64,000 nt of DNA, taken from the NCBI GenBank assembly GCA_003254905.1, contig QANU01006361.1, positions 362,408 through 426,407 of the forward strand, written 5' to 3'. The stretch is from Nissolia schottii. Its lineage: Eukaryota > Streptophyta > Magnoliopsida > Fabales > Fabaceae. A program made the position numbers and the translations under genes. Positions 48,715 through 62,206 of this stretch are shown here, piece by piece (positions within the stretch are counted from its first letter, which is position 1; each line of letters opens with the position of its first letter). A model generated the notes under the pieces. It was not told the DNA's origin. It saw only the letters and a list, made by a program, of their open reading frames with translations, and made no database searches.

Positions 48715-48734
48715 ACAGAGTGCGTGCATGGCAA

Positions 48735-51700
48735 ACTACTTCACTACTTGTAAGATGCCACCCACTCGTCAAAACCCCAGAGCCCAAAAAAAAAATATAC
48801 AAAAATTCTAAATTGTTCTTTCTTTTTTATTTTAACACTAACCATGGAATATTCAATTTGATCTACAAATAGCATTATCCATAAAAATTCTTCACATAAA
48901 CCCTGTGTTATTTCCTAATAATTTATAAAGAAATGCAAGGGTTTTAAAGTAGGGGTATTAAAGTAAAATATAATAAAATGTCAAAGAATAAGAGTCACTA
49001 ACAAGTCGTCCAAAATAAAATTAGAACAAGTAACAATATAAGCTAAAGATGCTAGTTGACCTTGAGAGATCATTTGGAGGCATGGACTATACTAAAAGAT
49101 ATAGGCAACCTTTTGATATGCAACATAACGAAGAATGGCTAAAGGCAACACTGTGTATAAACCAATAACAAGTGATAATCCAATGGGATAATAGTGCGAA
49201 ATGGTCGACTAAAGTAACAATCATGAAGACAAGATCGCTTAGGTGAGGTGACCCTGATTGAGACTTGAATAATCAGAAATTGATAATAATGGGTATTTTT
49301 ACATCATCTTATAGAGAGATGTAGAGAAAGGGTAATTGATGGCGTCTATCTTTGAAACTAAAAATCATTTAAGAGAGGAAGTTATTTAGTGTGGAGCGCA
49401 CAAAAAGTGCATGACGGTTACAAAGAACATGCACGCACTCAGTGAAGTGGTTAGTGAAGTGGCGAAGTGGAGACTCGAGAGCAAATACCAATTGCTCAGT
49501 GGACACGTGACAAGCATGCACGAAGACCCTGATACCTATAAATACTTGCAAATCCTCGGGAATGAATCAAGACGAAAGAAACACTTACAAATTCTCATAC
49601 ACTCATACACATCCCAGGGGACATTTTGAGTTTAGGAGAATGATAAAATAATTCCCATTTACTTATTTTATGTCCTTCAATTTCATAGGATTAGTGCTTT
49701 TTCTATTCACTTTCTTATATTTTATTGTTGTTTATCAGTTAATTATTGTATTTATACAATCTCCAAGGTTATTCAAATTATTCTTAATCATTAATAATTC
49801 TTGTCATCTTCCAAATTTCCATTCTCCTGAAAAAATTTAATTGAGTTTATTTAGTTTAATTTTTAGATTTTCTTTGAGAAATCCAAATCAAATTAATTCA
49901 ATTAAGATCGGATGGGTTTGATTCATTGAGTTAAAGTAAAGAGTCGCAACTTTTATCCTTATTAATAACTAACAACAGTGTAAAGCTTGATTATGATATG
50001 TATACCTAATAATGGTGTAAATAGATAAAATCCTTAAATAAGTATAAATAAATAAGACGAATAATGACTTTTATACTAAAAAATTAAAGTGTAAAAGAGA
50101 ATAAAATAAGAGAGAAAAAAAAGTGACGATAATATTACTAATATGTTTAACTACATTTTTAAAAAAGGGATTGACAGGTCAAAAATTGTCTTTGTATATG
50201 ACCAACGAAACATTTTTATTGGGTGGTTTATCAAATATTCCTATGGGGTAAATACTTTATGTTACTTAATTTATTCATTTTTAATCATTTTTACAATTAA
50301 TTTCATCAAATTATATTATCATTTCATGATCTAATATGACATATTAATGAATTATATGATCTAATGTGATAAATTAATATTTTTTAATATAATATTTATA
50401 GAGATGTACATCATAAGCTCAAATAATCTGCAAATTTTTAAACCTATTATAAGTTGGCTCTTTCAATGATTTAATTAATGAAAATTTTATTACAATCATA
50501 TAAAACATGAAATGATAATAAAATTTGATGATTTTAATTATAAAAAATTATTAAAAATGAATGAATTAATTAACACAAAATATTTATCCTATGAAATATT
50601 TATGCAACCACCACCTATTTATTAACCCCTTCCGTGATACTATCCCACCTCATATCGGTGAATGCATGTTTTTGCATTTTTTTCACAAAATTAGTTCGAG
50701 CTATATAATCAATACTCTTTTTTTTATTTCTTCTTGAACCTTTTTATCCTATTTCTTCAACTCGATGAGACAAGAGTCATTCCTTTGTGCTATGGTCTCA
50801 ATTACCACTTCATTATTTCTAACAAAGAAACCAAGACTTTTACCAATCTCTCAAGTCTTCCGATCCTCTTCCAATACAGCAGACTGAAAATGATCTTTCT
50901 CCATATTATTTATACTCTCTTTGTATATAGAATATACTTATTGTAAACATATCAAAAGAAAGAAGAAAAAAGAAAATGACAATGACAATAGTTTCATTAC
51001 TTTTTCTCTATCAACACTCATAACTTTGTGTCTTTCTTTAACTCTTCGTATGTTCAAAACAAATTTACAAAAGAATTATGTTATTTTATAAACTCATTAT
51101 AGGTGGTACAGTGTATCAATTTCACTCTTCATCTATCATTAGATTAAACGAGATAAAAATTAATACAGGCAAAAGCATTAAATTGGATCTTCAATCGTTT
51201 GAATGAGAATAGAAGATGTGACATGAGTTGATTCTCACAATAAAACTAGAGACTTTAGTGGACGTAAGATTTGGGGCCCCGACCATGAAGAAAAAGACAT
51301 ACAAGGACAGAAATTTGTCATATAGAAAAGTACTGAAATGTTTGGTGATGGAAAATATAAAATTATTTAATTATATTTATCTAATAGCTTAAACTTTAAA
51401 AAGAGTAGTTCTTAAAATTAAAAAAAAAATTATCATACTAAAAACTGGTAGATGCAAACATATAATAATACATGTTAATAAAAAAAAAGTATTACAATAT
51501 AGAAATTACTTAAAATGATAAATTTGAAGCCACAGAGGGACCCAGAGGTGAGTCCACTCTATATGCAGGAGAAAAGCGACAAAAAGGAGTTGTTAATTTA
51601 TGTAATAATGATGAAAGTCGGTAGACTTCCGAAAGGGACTGAGGGAGACTATTGAGGTCTGAACTCTGAACAGCTGAAGTTGAAAAGTTTGAACAAATAA

Positions 51701-54700
51701 AGACAGCTTTGAAATTTGTTGGAGTAGCTTTGAAATGTGGTGTCCCAAAACCAGAAAACCACTGTTAAATTTTAACAACTTTTTGATTGATTATTTTGAC
51801 TCTTTAAGGCCTACCATTATACCTCCCCAATTAGCAGTGAGTTATTTATTGCTTACATTTTGATTTGGATAAAGCTCCTTCAACATCTCGTGTAACGTCG
51901 TACGGGATATGTTAAAAATGTACTATAAAACTAAGTATAATTAAACAGTAACGACGATATACTATTAGTCGTGATATATTTTAAAAGTTATAATTAGTAT
52001 AAAATTAATGAGGAGGAGAGAATTAGGAAAGAGAAATAGAAATGACGAGAAGAAAGAATAAGTGCAAGCATGTGATCTTGAATGTAATTCAGTAATTTAC
52101 GTTCATCAAAATTGTGATAAGTGGTAAAATGTTTTGATGTTGGGCCAGTAAACCCTGTAGGTTGTAGGAGTTCAATTTTGAGACGTCTCATAAGATAACA
52201 GTTGAACAGGTACGTACACTGCTAAATTAATAAACATTATTGCATCACATTCTACAAGACAAGTGAGTGACGCTGTCCATTGAGTCACATATAATGTGTG
52301 TATATTAATGTTTAAATATCCTTTGACACACAAAATAAAGATGTTATCAAAGATGTTTGCCTTACCAAAAACAAATAAAGAATTAAAGGAATATAATTGG
52401 AAAGCAAAATGGTGGAGAGAATTGAATGTACAAACATGATATTTAACATGTGTTCTTTCGACAAATTCTTCCGGAGAAGATAAGAGTAGATATACAATGT
52501 TGAAAGTTGCAATTCAAGTAATAGTGGCGCCTCTGGGGGGACAAGGAAAACGATTGTTGAATTGAATTGAATTGCACTGACAAAATTACTCTCAGTGGTT
52601 ATAGTTTCAAATGAATAATGATTGTTTATGTTTATTTTTTGGGTTTCTCACAACTATCTGTCAACTGTGATTGGAAACTGATGATGAATGATTGTTTTTG
52701 ATGGATCATTAGGTATCACCAATTTTCCAACAAGTTAGTTGCGTTCTTCTTTTTTGACTCGATTTTGGTGCAAAAAGTGTTGATTGAAAACTACAGCTTG
52801 GAATTCTGCACATGATTCCTTTTAACATGGACGCTTTAATTTCATGGTGTAACGCATGTTACAACTCGCAAAGCTACAATTACTGTAGAATCATGTTAGA
52901 AAATGGGGACACTGTTGAGCTACAATCAATTACTGAAGAATGAAACGAAATGTGATGAAATCACAGGTGTTTTTATATTGGTGTACCAAAAAGATATATA
53001 ATATTGTCCATAGGCTGCCAAATAAACGCTAAGCTCAATTAATATTCCGAACATGGGTAAATTTATCCGCATGGACGGTCTGTTTAGTGCTATTATTGTA
53101 CCAAAGAAGAAAATGAAAACATTGGGTGCTAAATAAGATGAAAGCAAGAATTAAATAAATATCTTTGGATCTTTGAGAAATTTATTTAAACAATAGTTGT
53201 CACCGAGAGGATCTAACTAGGAGCCTCTTTCTTTTATAATGTTTAATTAATTACTCTCTCCATTGACAAATAAATGTTTTTTTAAAAATATTTGTCCATA
53301 AATTACTGTCATTTTAATATTTTAATATAGCATTACTTAAATTTTTTCGAGTTTATCCTTACTTATTTTTTTTCACATACTCATTCATAACCAAATATAT
53401 AATTCTATTCTTTATGAAGAGTCTTCCAACGATACTATGCACGATTGTTCATAAGGGTATTTTCATCAAAGACATACAATTTTAGTACTTTTTAATATGT
53501 GTACAAAAACCTTAAATGGCTCTTATTTGTGAATGGAGTGAGTACAAAAGATTTCTAAACATAATGAGGAGATAATGTTTCCTTTTTTGATAAGTTGAAT
53601 GTATTACTAAAAAAAAAAGCTTCCAAAGATCACCACTAAGTCACCGAGAAGGTCCCACTAAAAATCCTCAAGAAAAACTCAGTGGGAAAAATACCTATTT
53701 GTGGGTTGGGGGTACTGGAAGAGTACCAACTCATCCAAATTAGGACTATGCTATATAAATAACAAAAATAGACAACAAAGTATGAACAACATACAAAATA
53801 TAATGACTTTAAATTACGCATGAGTTTCACATACTTGTTGTACTATACACCAATTTTTTCTTCTTATTGTATTTTGTATGTGATCCATATATAATTGTCT
53901 ACTTTTGTTATTCATGTACAATTTCTCTCCAAATTAAGGCATCACAACACTACATCATTAACAAAGATATCAACTCTACGTTACAATTCATCCAAATCTC
54001 ATGCCACTGCTATCTCACAATGAATCATACATAAGTATGGTGCATTTTGTGATAGTGTCCCACGTGTTTAATATCATGACACGTGGTACACCTTTTTTCA
54101 AAAAAAAAAAAAATTCACTCCAAATTTACTAAACATGCCACCGTCGACACATTTAATTAGCTTTCCAATACTTTGCAAAACAGCCCGAGTTTCTTCTTCT
54201 CCGATTAGCTAGCTCTCCAGCCTCATATTTTCTTCCGACCCAATTTCTTTTAGAAAAACAACAAAATATGGAAGTGGGAAGACATTTTGCTCACATCATT
54301 CACTTGTTTCTCTCCTTGAGTCCCCGTTCCTATTCTTCTCCATATTCAGTGATGATGAGAACAAACTCAAGCCAAAAAAGGCAACAATATAGTAAGACAC
54401 TTGTCACTGGATTCAATAAAAAATGACCCCATGTTCCCAACCCTGTCTCCAACGATGCTAATGTTTTGAAGCTAAGCTCTTGTGCTAATTTCTTGTTAGG
54501 GGTCTTGTTCCTGAACCATAAGCATGCACCCCCACAACTGGATCAAGTAATCGAAAATGATGAAAACAAAATGGAAAAAAAAGGGAAAATTGAATGTCTA
54601 TCATAGTACCAATTAAGAAGGGAAAAGAAAAATGAAAACCACCCAAACACATAATGCACCCATAAGTATACATCATGTTCTTTAACCTTACTACTTAGTA

Positions 54701-56699
54701 TCCATGCTCATACTGTGCTACATTTTAGCATGAGTTTCAGCCACTGCCACAATTCCCATATGCTCACCCCACTCCCTTCAATACTTTCTTGCTTTTCTTG
54801 ATGCTGCGTGCCTCAACTTCAATCAAATGAAGGGGAGCAACAGTACTACATCAGGATGCAATCACACTTCTTGAACTCTTGGCACCATATTTTCTTATGC
54901 TACGCATAGCATGTATACAAAATGCCAAGTGGCTCATAAATTTTATCAAACCATTCAAGATAAATATTTCAGTTTTGCACCACATAATGCAATCCAGCAC
55001 ACACACATGTCCAGGTACACTTGTCATCTATTTTGCATAATGTCCTTAGTAATATGTTGATTTATAACTTCAAAACTTTTATACTCGGTTTAACTTCTTC
55101 TTTTGCCCTTTTTGGTCTTAAGAGGTCCAAAGCACCCTATAAACACGGACTATTTGGTAGATTTCCTACTGAATTTGGGCCTAAATTGGTCTTAAGTAGA
55201 AGCACGAAAGGAAGGATTCAAACATTGATCCATAAATGATAAATGGACTACAATATTTTAACATAGAAGCAGCCTAATAAACGATAATTGGGCTATGAAC
55301 CACAAGTACATATCCAACTTGAATGCGAGAGAGAGGGGCTCTGCATTCTCTCTAGATTTTCTCCCTTCCCTTTGGTTTTCCAGATGCAGCTTTAAGAGGG
55401 GTCACCATTGCCTTTCTCGTACGGCGTTGATTCAGTTTTTGCTAAATAGCTCGGATGTTTTAGATGCAGAGTATTTTTAGTTGGGTTTTGTTGTTTAACA
55501 ATAGATCTCTTAATTTTTTGTCTTCTTCATGAGTAAATTTTTGTTCTTTCTTATGAGTGTTTATGTTAATAAATATAATATAAAATTATTAAAATTGTCT
55601 TCTTTCGTCCAAAAGTGTTCTTACGGGACTGCTGTACTTTTATTATCTTGTAAGTGTTTTTTTGACATATATATATATCCAACTTGAATAAATAAGATCC
55701 CATGTTAGCAGAGTAGCAATGGGTGCCTCCTACAACGTCATAAACTTGAATCATCGAAGGGATAGTAGTAGTATTACCAAGACAACCCAAAAAAACGAAA
55801 AAATTGTTACTATTACTTTCTGCAACTCAAAATCTGCACATTCTTTATGTTGTGTCCAACGTTCAGCTAATAAACAAACTTAATGTGACAATTCAAAAAA
55901 CACTCTCACTCAATATGTCAGTCTCTTGGGTTTAACTTTCTTTATGAAATTGAATCATAGCTCATAACAATTTGTGCTTCCATTGAGAGTAAGGATACTG
56001 AAATGGTTATCGTAAACTGAATTAAGGTACAAGTAAAAGTATTATATAGATACGTGTAGCTACTAAGAGAAAAATGACTACTACCGAGATAATGTATCAA
56101 CTCTTCAAAGGATTGGTAGCATTCATACTGACTGGTAAGTAAACAAACTGAATATAGTACTCAAGTCAAGAATCCTCAGCTTTGAGTCAGACACAACAAA
56201 TTATCACACAAAATCACAGAATGAAATCGCTACCCAAAGATTTGCATTTATTTTTTGGTCGAACAAAGTTTTACATCTGATATTACCCTAGAGGGCCAGA
56301 GGCAAGTGGGTCTCGCCTCACATGTGAAAAACCAACTAGAGCGAGAACCACATGAACCACCTAGCTCAAGAGAAACTCGAATGCACGCATGTGGTGATGT
56401 ACTAATAATCTCAGATTGGATACCTAGCAGTGCTCAAATTATAATAATGGTTAACCACTGCAATAAGTAGTAATTAATTTTAGCTCATTCACTTGCCAAT
56501 CATCCGAAAGACTAGTATCTAATCAAATTTTCAATCATCAATTACTATAATAAGTTCCAAATTCCAATACATATATAAAAATAAAAATGAAAGTTAAAAA
56601 AACAAAAACAAAATTATTCCAATCCTCCTGTCAACATTGCTGTAATCTAATGTACATTTTCATAAATTAGAGCCACTAGACTGCCAAGTACCTCGTACT
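48735..56699. other. Long intergenic region between HSL1 and DnaJ
   Basis: I recognise no gene in these 8 kb. 49020-49640 looks like a retroelement fragment, with a CCTATAAATAC promoter-like motif at 49531. 54060-54086 holds a paired G-box. A 53-codon frame at 54268-54429 (MEVGRHFAHIIHLFLSL...) and a 63-codon frame on - at 54485-54676 have no family match I know. The rest is AT-rich and without coding signal. Confidence 0.45.
54060..54086. promoter_or_regulatory. Inverted pair of ABRE/G-box motifs
   Basis: CCACGTGT (54060-54067) and ACACGTGG (54079-54086) are perfect inverted 8-mers with 11 bases between them. Each is a strong CACGTG G-box/ABRE core for bZIP and bHLH factors. No gene is recognised next to the pair, so function is unknown. 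Confidence 0.5.
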
Positions 56700-59408
56700 T
56701 CAGGCAGCCAGGAGTTTCTTGATTCCTGCCTTCTGGTCGGCAGTGAGCCGAGTCGGAAACTTGATGTTGAACTTAATCCTTAGGTTTCCCTTCTTTGATG
56801 GATCCTTTGGAAGCGGCATTCCTTCCCTCGGGACGAACTCCTCGTAATCGGGATGAATAACAGTGTTGATTGGTATGGTTAAGTTTCTGCCATCCAGTGT
56901 GGTGAGGTTTACTGTATAACCAGTTAAGGCCTCTGCGAGAGATATCTTCTGGGTGACAACCAGATCGTTTCCATCGCGAGTGAAGAGGCTGTGTGGCTTT
57001 TCATCGATAATGAAAACAAGGTCGGCAGGTGTCACATTTGGCTGTTCGTTTCCCTTCTCTGGGAAGGTGATCTTTGTTCCCTTCTTCCATCCAGGTTTGA
57101 CATTAATTGTCAAGACCTCTGCCTTTGGCGTGATTTTGCTGCACCGAGGAAATAAAAGTAAGATAATCGGGTTTTAGTTGAATCAGAATAAGTAAAATAT
57201 GCAAATCTACTGGCAGAACAAAAATGGAAACCCAAAGTACAGTATGTAAATTAGATGCACCAAAGTGGTTATGGTTGGATCAAGTTATGAAAACAGCAAC
57301 TTTGGCATATATAAAAACATATCCATTAAATCAAATGTCTAAAAGGTATCCACAAAATATAGTTCATAAGAGTAAACAAGAACAAATAGATATTGTCATG
57401 CACCATGAACCTGATAAAGCTTTGGACAACTAAACAATAGGATGACATCATGTTTGCTACAATTTCAACAAAAAACTACACAAGCCATATTCAATGGGAA
57501 TGGAAGTTTGGCATATCAAGTAAATTTTAGCTGACAACTGAGTAATTATTGGGGCAATCTTCGTTTCTACAACAAGCCATATTTCTATAATTAGACAACT
57601 TATATAGATTTATGATATGATTTTTAAAGTAGAGCCAATCATACAGAGCAATATAGAAAATCTATAATGCTAAGGACGGCTTCAAAGTCCTTAGCAATAA
57701 ATGTAAGAGAGTATCTGTCAATGTTTAAACACACTCTCATTGGACTTGACCATTTTTGTTGATCTGTTTAATGCACACCAAGCTATTGCAGCTTTAAACA
57801 AGAAGATAAAACATCGTTGCTGCAACTTAGAAAACAATACTACTGCTGTGTGTATAGACCCAACCAGTTATTAAGTGAAATAATGTTCAATAGAAACCAT
57901 GAAGGTTTTTTATTAAGATGGACTCAAGGCAAAAACAACCTCAGGTAACTAAAAAGTAGATTCAATTTAATTCTGAAGAATCAGTAATTTACAGGGGAGG
58001 AAGGATCAACTGTGGCACATTCCAAGTTCCAACTTCCAACATAAAAAGCATCTTATGCTCATACAGCCCTTTAAATAATCACTAGAAACTTATAGGTTGT
58101 CTTCTTAAACAAAGAACCAGTATGCCACACACACAAGACAATTAGTACATCAAGCAAAACTACAAAGACTTCTTCCGACAAGTAGCATCCCGGCTTCCTA
58201 AGCCATCAAACCAAAACACCAAGCAAACAAGCTCAATGACTCAATCATTGCCTACAAAAAACCAAACATCTAGATAAACAAATAATAACGGATACAATTC
58301 ATCATTTAAAAAAGGGTGTCCACACAAAAGATCCAATCAGCAAGTGAGAGTTCAGCATTCTACAAACAAAATCAAATACAAACAGCAGCCACAAGAGCAT
58401 CTTGGTGATTAACTAAACTAAATCTAGTAAGCAACCAGCCAGTCAAATAATTTGAAGTGCCAAACAAACTGAAACAAATGGCAGTATGCTATAAGGTCAA
58501 CCAATTTCTTCTTCACCTGATCTCAATGTTCAAACCCAAGAAGCTCAATACTAGTGCCTATCACTATCACACAAACCCACATTTGAAGTGTTTAACCATA
58601 TCAATCATCCAAAAAAAAAAAAAAAACATAAGCACTAAATGCAGCATTAGGAAAATAACTAGGCAAATAAGAACAAACACAACTCACCCGCTAGCATCCA
58701 CAACTTCCCTAGAGATCTTCATCTTCTTGGTGGTCCCTTTATATATCTCCTCAAGAGTGCAGGGCAACCTGTTCTCAATAGGGGGAGCCTTCCGTGGACC
58801 ACCTTGGTTCACGTGTATTCCTCCTCCGTCCCCAAAGGATGCAAACATGCCATCACCAAACATCCCATTAGGGAACGGTGATCTCATGCCACCGCCGCTG
58901 CCGCCGCCGCCGCCGCCGCCGCCCCCCCTTCCCATCCCTCCCATGCCCCCAAAGGGGCTCGAGAACCCGAAAAACTCGGCGAATATGTCGTCGGCGTTTC
59001 GGGGATTGAACTGAAACGACGTCGGAATGTCCCCGGTGGAATAGTAGGCGGTCCCACCTGAACCAGAACCAGGAGGCGGCACCTGACCCTTCAAACCCTC
59101 TTCCCCGTATTGATCATACACAGCTCTCTTTTGAGGATCACTCAGCACCTACAACAATAGCAACATAACAAAAATTCAATTGGGATCCACTGATTTCAGA
59201 AAAAGTTGAGATTTTTGAGATACCCTTTTGGGAGAAAACTTACGTCGTATGCTTCAGAGATTTGCTTGAACTTGGATTCAGCTTCTTTCTTGTTGTTGGG
59301 GTTCTTATCGGGGTGCCATTTCATGGCGAGCTTCCTGTAAGCCTTCTTGAGGTCGTCGTCGGTGGCGTTCTTATCGACCTGCAAGAGCTTGTAATAGTCC
59401 ACGCCCAT
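56700..59408 (-). CDS. Class B J-protein (DnaJ/HSP40), DNAJB1-like
   Basis: Three exons on the minus strand: 59408-59244, 59148-58688 and 57138-56700, giving 354 residues. GT..AG borders keep the frame. J domain at residues 1-70 with HPD at 32-34, which triggers ATP hydrolysis by HSP70. Gly/Phe-rich linker at about 79-168, including a nine-Gly run (130-138). Then the two C-terminal substrate-binding domains from [18 protein letters not shown] (176 onward) to [17 protein letters not shown] at the end. The Zn-finger of class A proteins is absent, so it is class B, acting in cytosol and nucleus as an HSP70 co-chaperone. The length matches Arabidopsis relatives of about 340-350 residues. A perfect heat-shock element lies about 210 bp upstream of the ATG. 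The Gly run is encoded by a GC-rich triplet repeat (about 58896-58922). Confidence 0.96.
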
Positions 59409-59617
59409 GTTTGGCGGATGTTGTTGTTCTTCGTCTTCTCTCTTTCTCTTCTTCAGCTTGTCTTCCTTGGTTCTTCTGATTGTTCTTCCTTCTCTGCGTC
59501 GAAATTTAGGGATTTGGAATGGGTTCGATCGATGGTCTGGTGGTGTTAAGGGAGGAGGGTTTATGGAGGTGGTCGATCACCGTCTCTCTGTGTTTTTATT
59601 GTTTTAAGAAAGCCGTC

Positions 59618-59635
59618 GAATGTTCCAGAATTTTC
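59618..59635 (-). promoter_or_regulatory. Perfect heat-shock element (four alternating units)
   Basis: GAAtgTTCcaGAAttTTC gives four exact inverted nGAAn units with correct 5-base periodicity. It is 210 bp upstream of the DnaJ start codon. Heat-shock factor trimers bind three or more such units, so heat induction of this gene is likely. Confidence 0.85.
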
Positions 59636-61679
59636 AATTAGCTGCGTCGTTGAATTTTCGGACTGGTCTTATAATCCTGGAAAATGTTTATTTATTTATT
59701 TATAAAAGTAACTATTTTCAGACCCACTTTTCAATTTTTTAAAGTAAAAGATCTGGTCTTAAAGGTTTTAAATCCTAGTTTTTGTGTTTTTAAATTTATA
59801 TAAATTTAAATACTTTACTAGTTTTCATATTTTCTTCACAAAATTGTGAATGAAGGAGAAGCAATTAAAATAAGAAAATATAAAATAGAAGAAAAACTAA
59901 TTTGACCATAACACTTTTTTACCATAATATTTGAAAGCTGTTTTCTACAATTAAGTGATAATACTAAAAATAATAACCATATTAATTTCAAATTAGATGT
60001 ATATTATTATGAGTTTGACTGTTCTTTTCTAAGTCAAATTTGATTGATTTTAAAAAAAGAAACTTTTAGTAGTGTATTTAATATGCGATAATTTATCTAG
60101 ATTATGGATAATTTAATTTTTAAGTTATTTGGCAATTAACATTGACATATTTGATTAAATAGGATTATTGATAATTTAAATTGTCACATTTTAAAAGTGT
60201 ATCTACGTGCAAATATTCCACCATGATCCACAAGGAGGATCAATTAACAAAGTTATCCAGTACATCTAAGCCAGTTCATATCAAATGTGCACCTACTTTG
60301 TCCACCTTATCCACCCTTGATCCAAAAATTATTTAGATCCAAGGGTCAAAAAATATGGTATTAATTCAGGGTAAAAATACATGTAAATGGAACATCCCTG
60401 CTCCAATAGTTAACCAATTTAATTTATTTAAATATGCTAAGTTAATTTATTGTCTTGCCCCAACCACCTCTTCCACTTCTGGACGCACAATTTCCATCAA
60501 AAGTTCACAACTTTATCTTTGCCTATCACCGAATCCCCACACCACCACCGCCCATTGCAGACCTCACTACCACCTGCATCCCTGCCATTGCTGAGTACTC
60601 TAGATAAATTTATTTTGTTAAACTCATTAAACCAGAACTTGTTGTGGGTAGTGCCATCCATTTTCATAGCTGCTAGTGGCGTTTGGTGGCCGTGAACTTG
60701 TTAATTTAATATATTTTTTTTGGGTACACTTGTTGATTCAATCCGAACATGGTTGAACACAAAGTTGCAATGAAAACACCAACAATTGACTAACACTTGC
60801 AAGGGAACATGGCCCAAAAATAAAATCATGTGCATAAAGTTATCCTCACGATTAATCTAACACAAAATGCGTTACATTTTGAATAATTATACTTGTAATG
60901 CCAATTGCACCAATATTACTTTCACCTTGTCTTGTAATTTTAGGTGGTTCAAGACAAAGGTTTCATAAATCAAAAGGCAGATAAATTTTTTTTGGAGAAA
61001 TGAGAGGGGTAGGAGGGGGAGCAAAGAGGGTGCACAAGGAGGTAAAGGGGTGGACCACCATTGAGGGGAGCGGGGGCAGTGGTGACGGCATGCAGGGAAG
61101 AGGAAGGTTGAAAAAGAGTTTTATTGTCAATACTATGAATAGAAAATTTGATTTATGCTAAAGGGTAAAGTAGTATGGTTATAATTATAGATTAAAAAAT
61201 AAAAAATTAAAAACTTGCTTAAGCAGGTGATTTGGGTGCACATTGAAAGTGTCAATTATAGAGGTGTATACCGGAAAAATTAACCTATTTGTGGCCGTAG
61301 CTTTTGAAATCTTCATCCAATACAATCCCAAATTTTGGATAACTAGGTTCTAAGTGTTTATTTAATCAAAATATATTACGATCAAAAGAATAAACTAGTA
61401 CGGAAAATAAAATGGGAAGTCAATGGTTGCGTGTCTCTAGCCAACAAGTTGGTAAACCAACTCAACCTAGCTGTACTTTATCATACATGATTGAAATATC
61501 AATATCCATTAAAGAAATTAAAAAAACGAAAAAGGAATCACATAAACTAAGAATCAAATGAAAACTACAGAAGAAGATCGCAATCATTCTAAGTAATCAT
61601 AAAACCCAAGAATTGCTATAAAAACAAGTCAATCTCATACTACCAAGGGAAAAGGGGGAGGGCGAAAAAATCGATTTCT
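59636..61679. other. Intergenic between DnaJ and TAXIMIN genes
   Basis: No gene is recognised. Inverted words AAATGTGCACCTA (60284) and GGTGCACATTGAAAG (61238) may bound an old 1 kb element whose interior contains CCACCACCGCCC-type and GGGGAGCGGGGGCAG-type patches (60540, 61065). No target duplication was found. Confidence 0.35.
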
Positions 61680-62106
61680 CTAACAAGGAATTTGGTGAAT
61701 GAACCATCTAAGAATTTTAACCGGAAGCTTCACAAGACTCATAGCCAAATTGGCCAATCCTGCGCAGCAAATGCAACATGGGCAGCAGCAACTCAATATT
61801 GACCTGCATTACATTCCCAATCTTTCAAACTAAAACACAATTCGTGTTCACAAAAGAAAAATCCCAAGACAAGAACAATTGCAAAAAGAATGATAAAAAT
61901 GAAAGATTGAACAGCAACCCAGATGGTAAAATTGAATAAAAATCAAAACTTTATTAAGAAAAATAGAAAAATTGAAGAGAAATTGCGCACCCGAGAAGCC
62001 AGACAACTGCGCCTACAAGAGACAAAACCAAAGCGAGGAGAGCAAAGGGCAATCCAATCAAGAAACCGAGTGGCCTGCATTCGCATCCATCTTCATGATC
62101 TCCCAT
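61680..62106 (-). CDS. TAX: TAXIMIN-type cysteine-rich peptide
   Basis: Two small exons on the minus strand, 62106-61991 and 61803-61680, give 79 residues; the intron is 187 bp with GT..AG borders and a split Gly codon. The protein begins MGDHEDGCECRPLGFLIGLP, has a hydrophobic segment (13-38, ...FALLALVLSLVGAVVWLL), then a Cys cluster (C44, C45, C46, C48, C49, C51, C52) and ends KILRWFIHQIPC. This layout and the CRPLGF and RWF..QIPC ends are those of the plant TAXIMIN family (TAX1/TAX2), which are small secreted or membrane-associated peptides linked to organ separation and specialised metabolism. All family cysteines appear present. The WFIHQ tail differs a little from the commoner WFT(D/E)Q form. 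The gene is too short and split for ordinary ORF finding. Confidence 0.92.
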
Positions 62107-62193
62107 GTTGGTCTTTCTGGCTCTGTCTCTAGTCTTTGCCTGCAGCAATAGGGTTATGCGAATCTGAAGAAGAAGAAGAAAATTCCTTTGGCT

Positions 62194-62206
62194 TATAAAT
62201 ATATAA
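62194..62206 (-). promoter_or_regulatory. Likely TATA box of the TAXIMIN gene
   Basis: The minus strand reads TATATATTTATAA about 90 bp before the TAXIMIN start codon, a suitable distance for a short 5' UTR. Confidence 0.45.

Noticed and set aside
47870..48802. Open frame of 310 codons on -, rich in Ser and Pro
   Set aside because: It is a shifted frame of the HSL1 exon. The LRR frame is the real one.
48072..48872. Open frame of 266 codons on + rich in Glu and Gly
   Set aside because: It is antisense to HSL1 exon 1 and its composition follows from the pyrimidine-rich coding strand; no domain.
54268..54429. 53-codon frame MEVGRHFAHIIHLFLSL...
   Set aside because: No family, no conserved motif and weak coding character; noted only because of the upstream G-box pair.
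54485..54676. Possible small secreted peptide on - ending ...VGVHAYGSGTRPLTRN
   Set aside because: The tail hints at a peptide hormone, but it lacks the consensus of CLE, CEP, PIP, IDA or RALF families and a proper signal peptide layout.
60280..61260. 1 kb element bounded by inverted ATGTGCACC words
   Set aside because: The ends match over about ten bases only and no target duplication was found; not strong enough to call.
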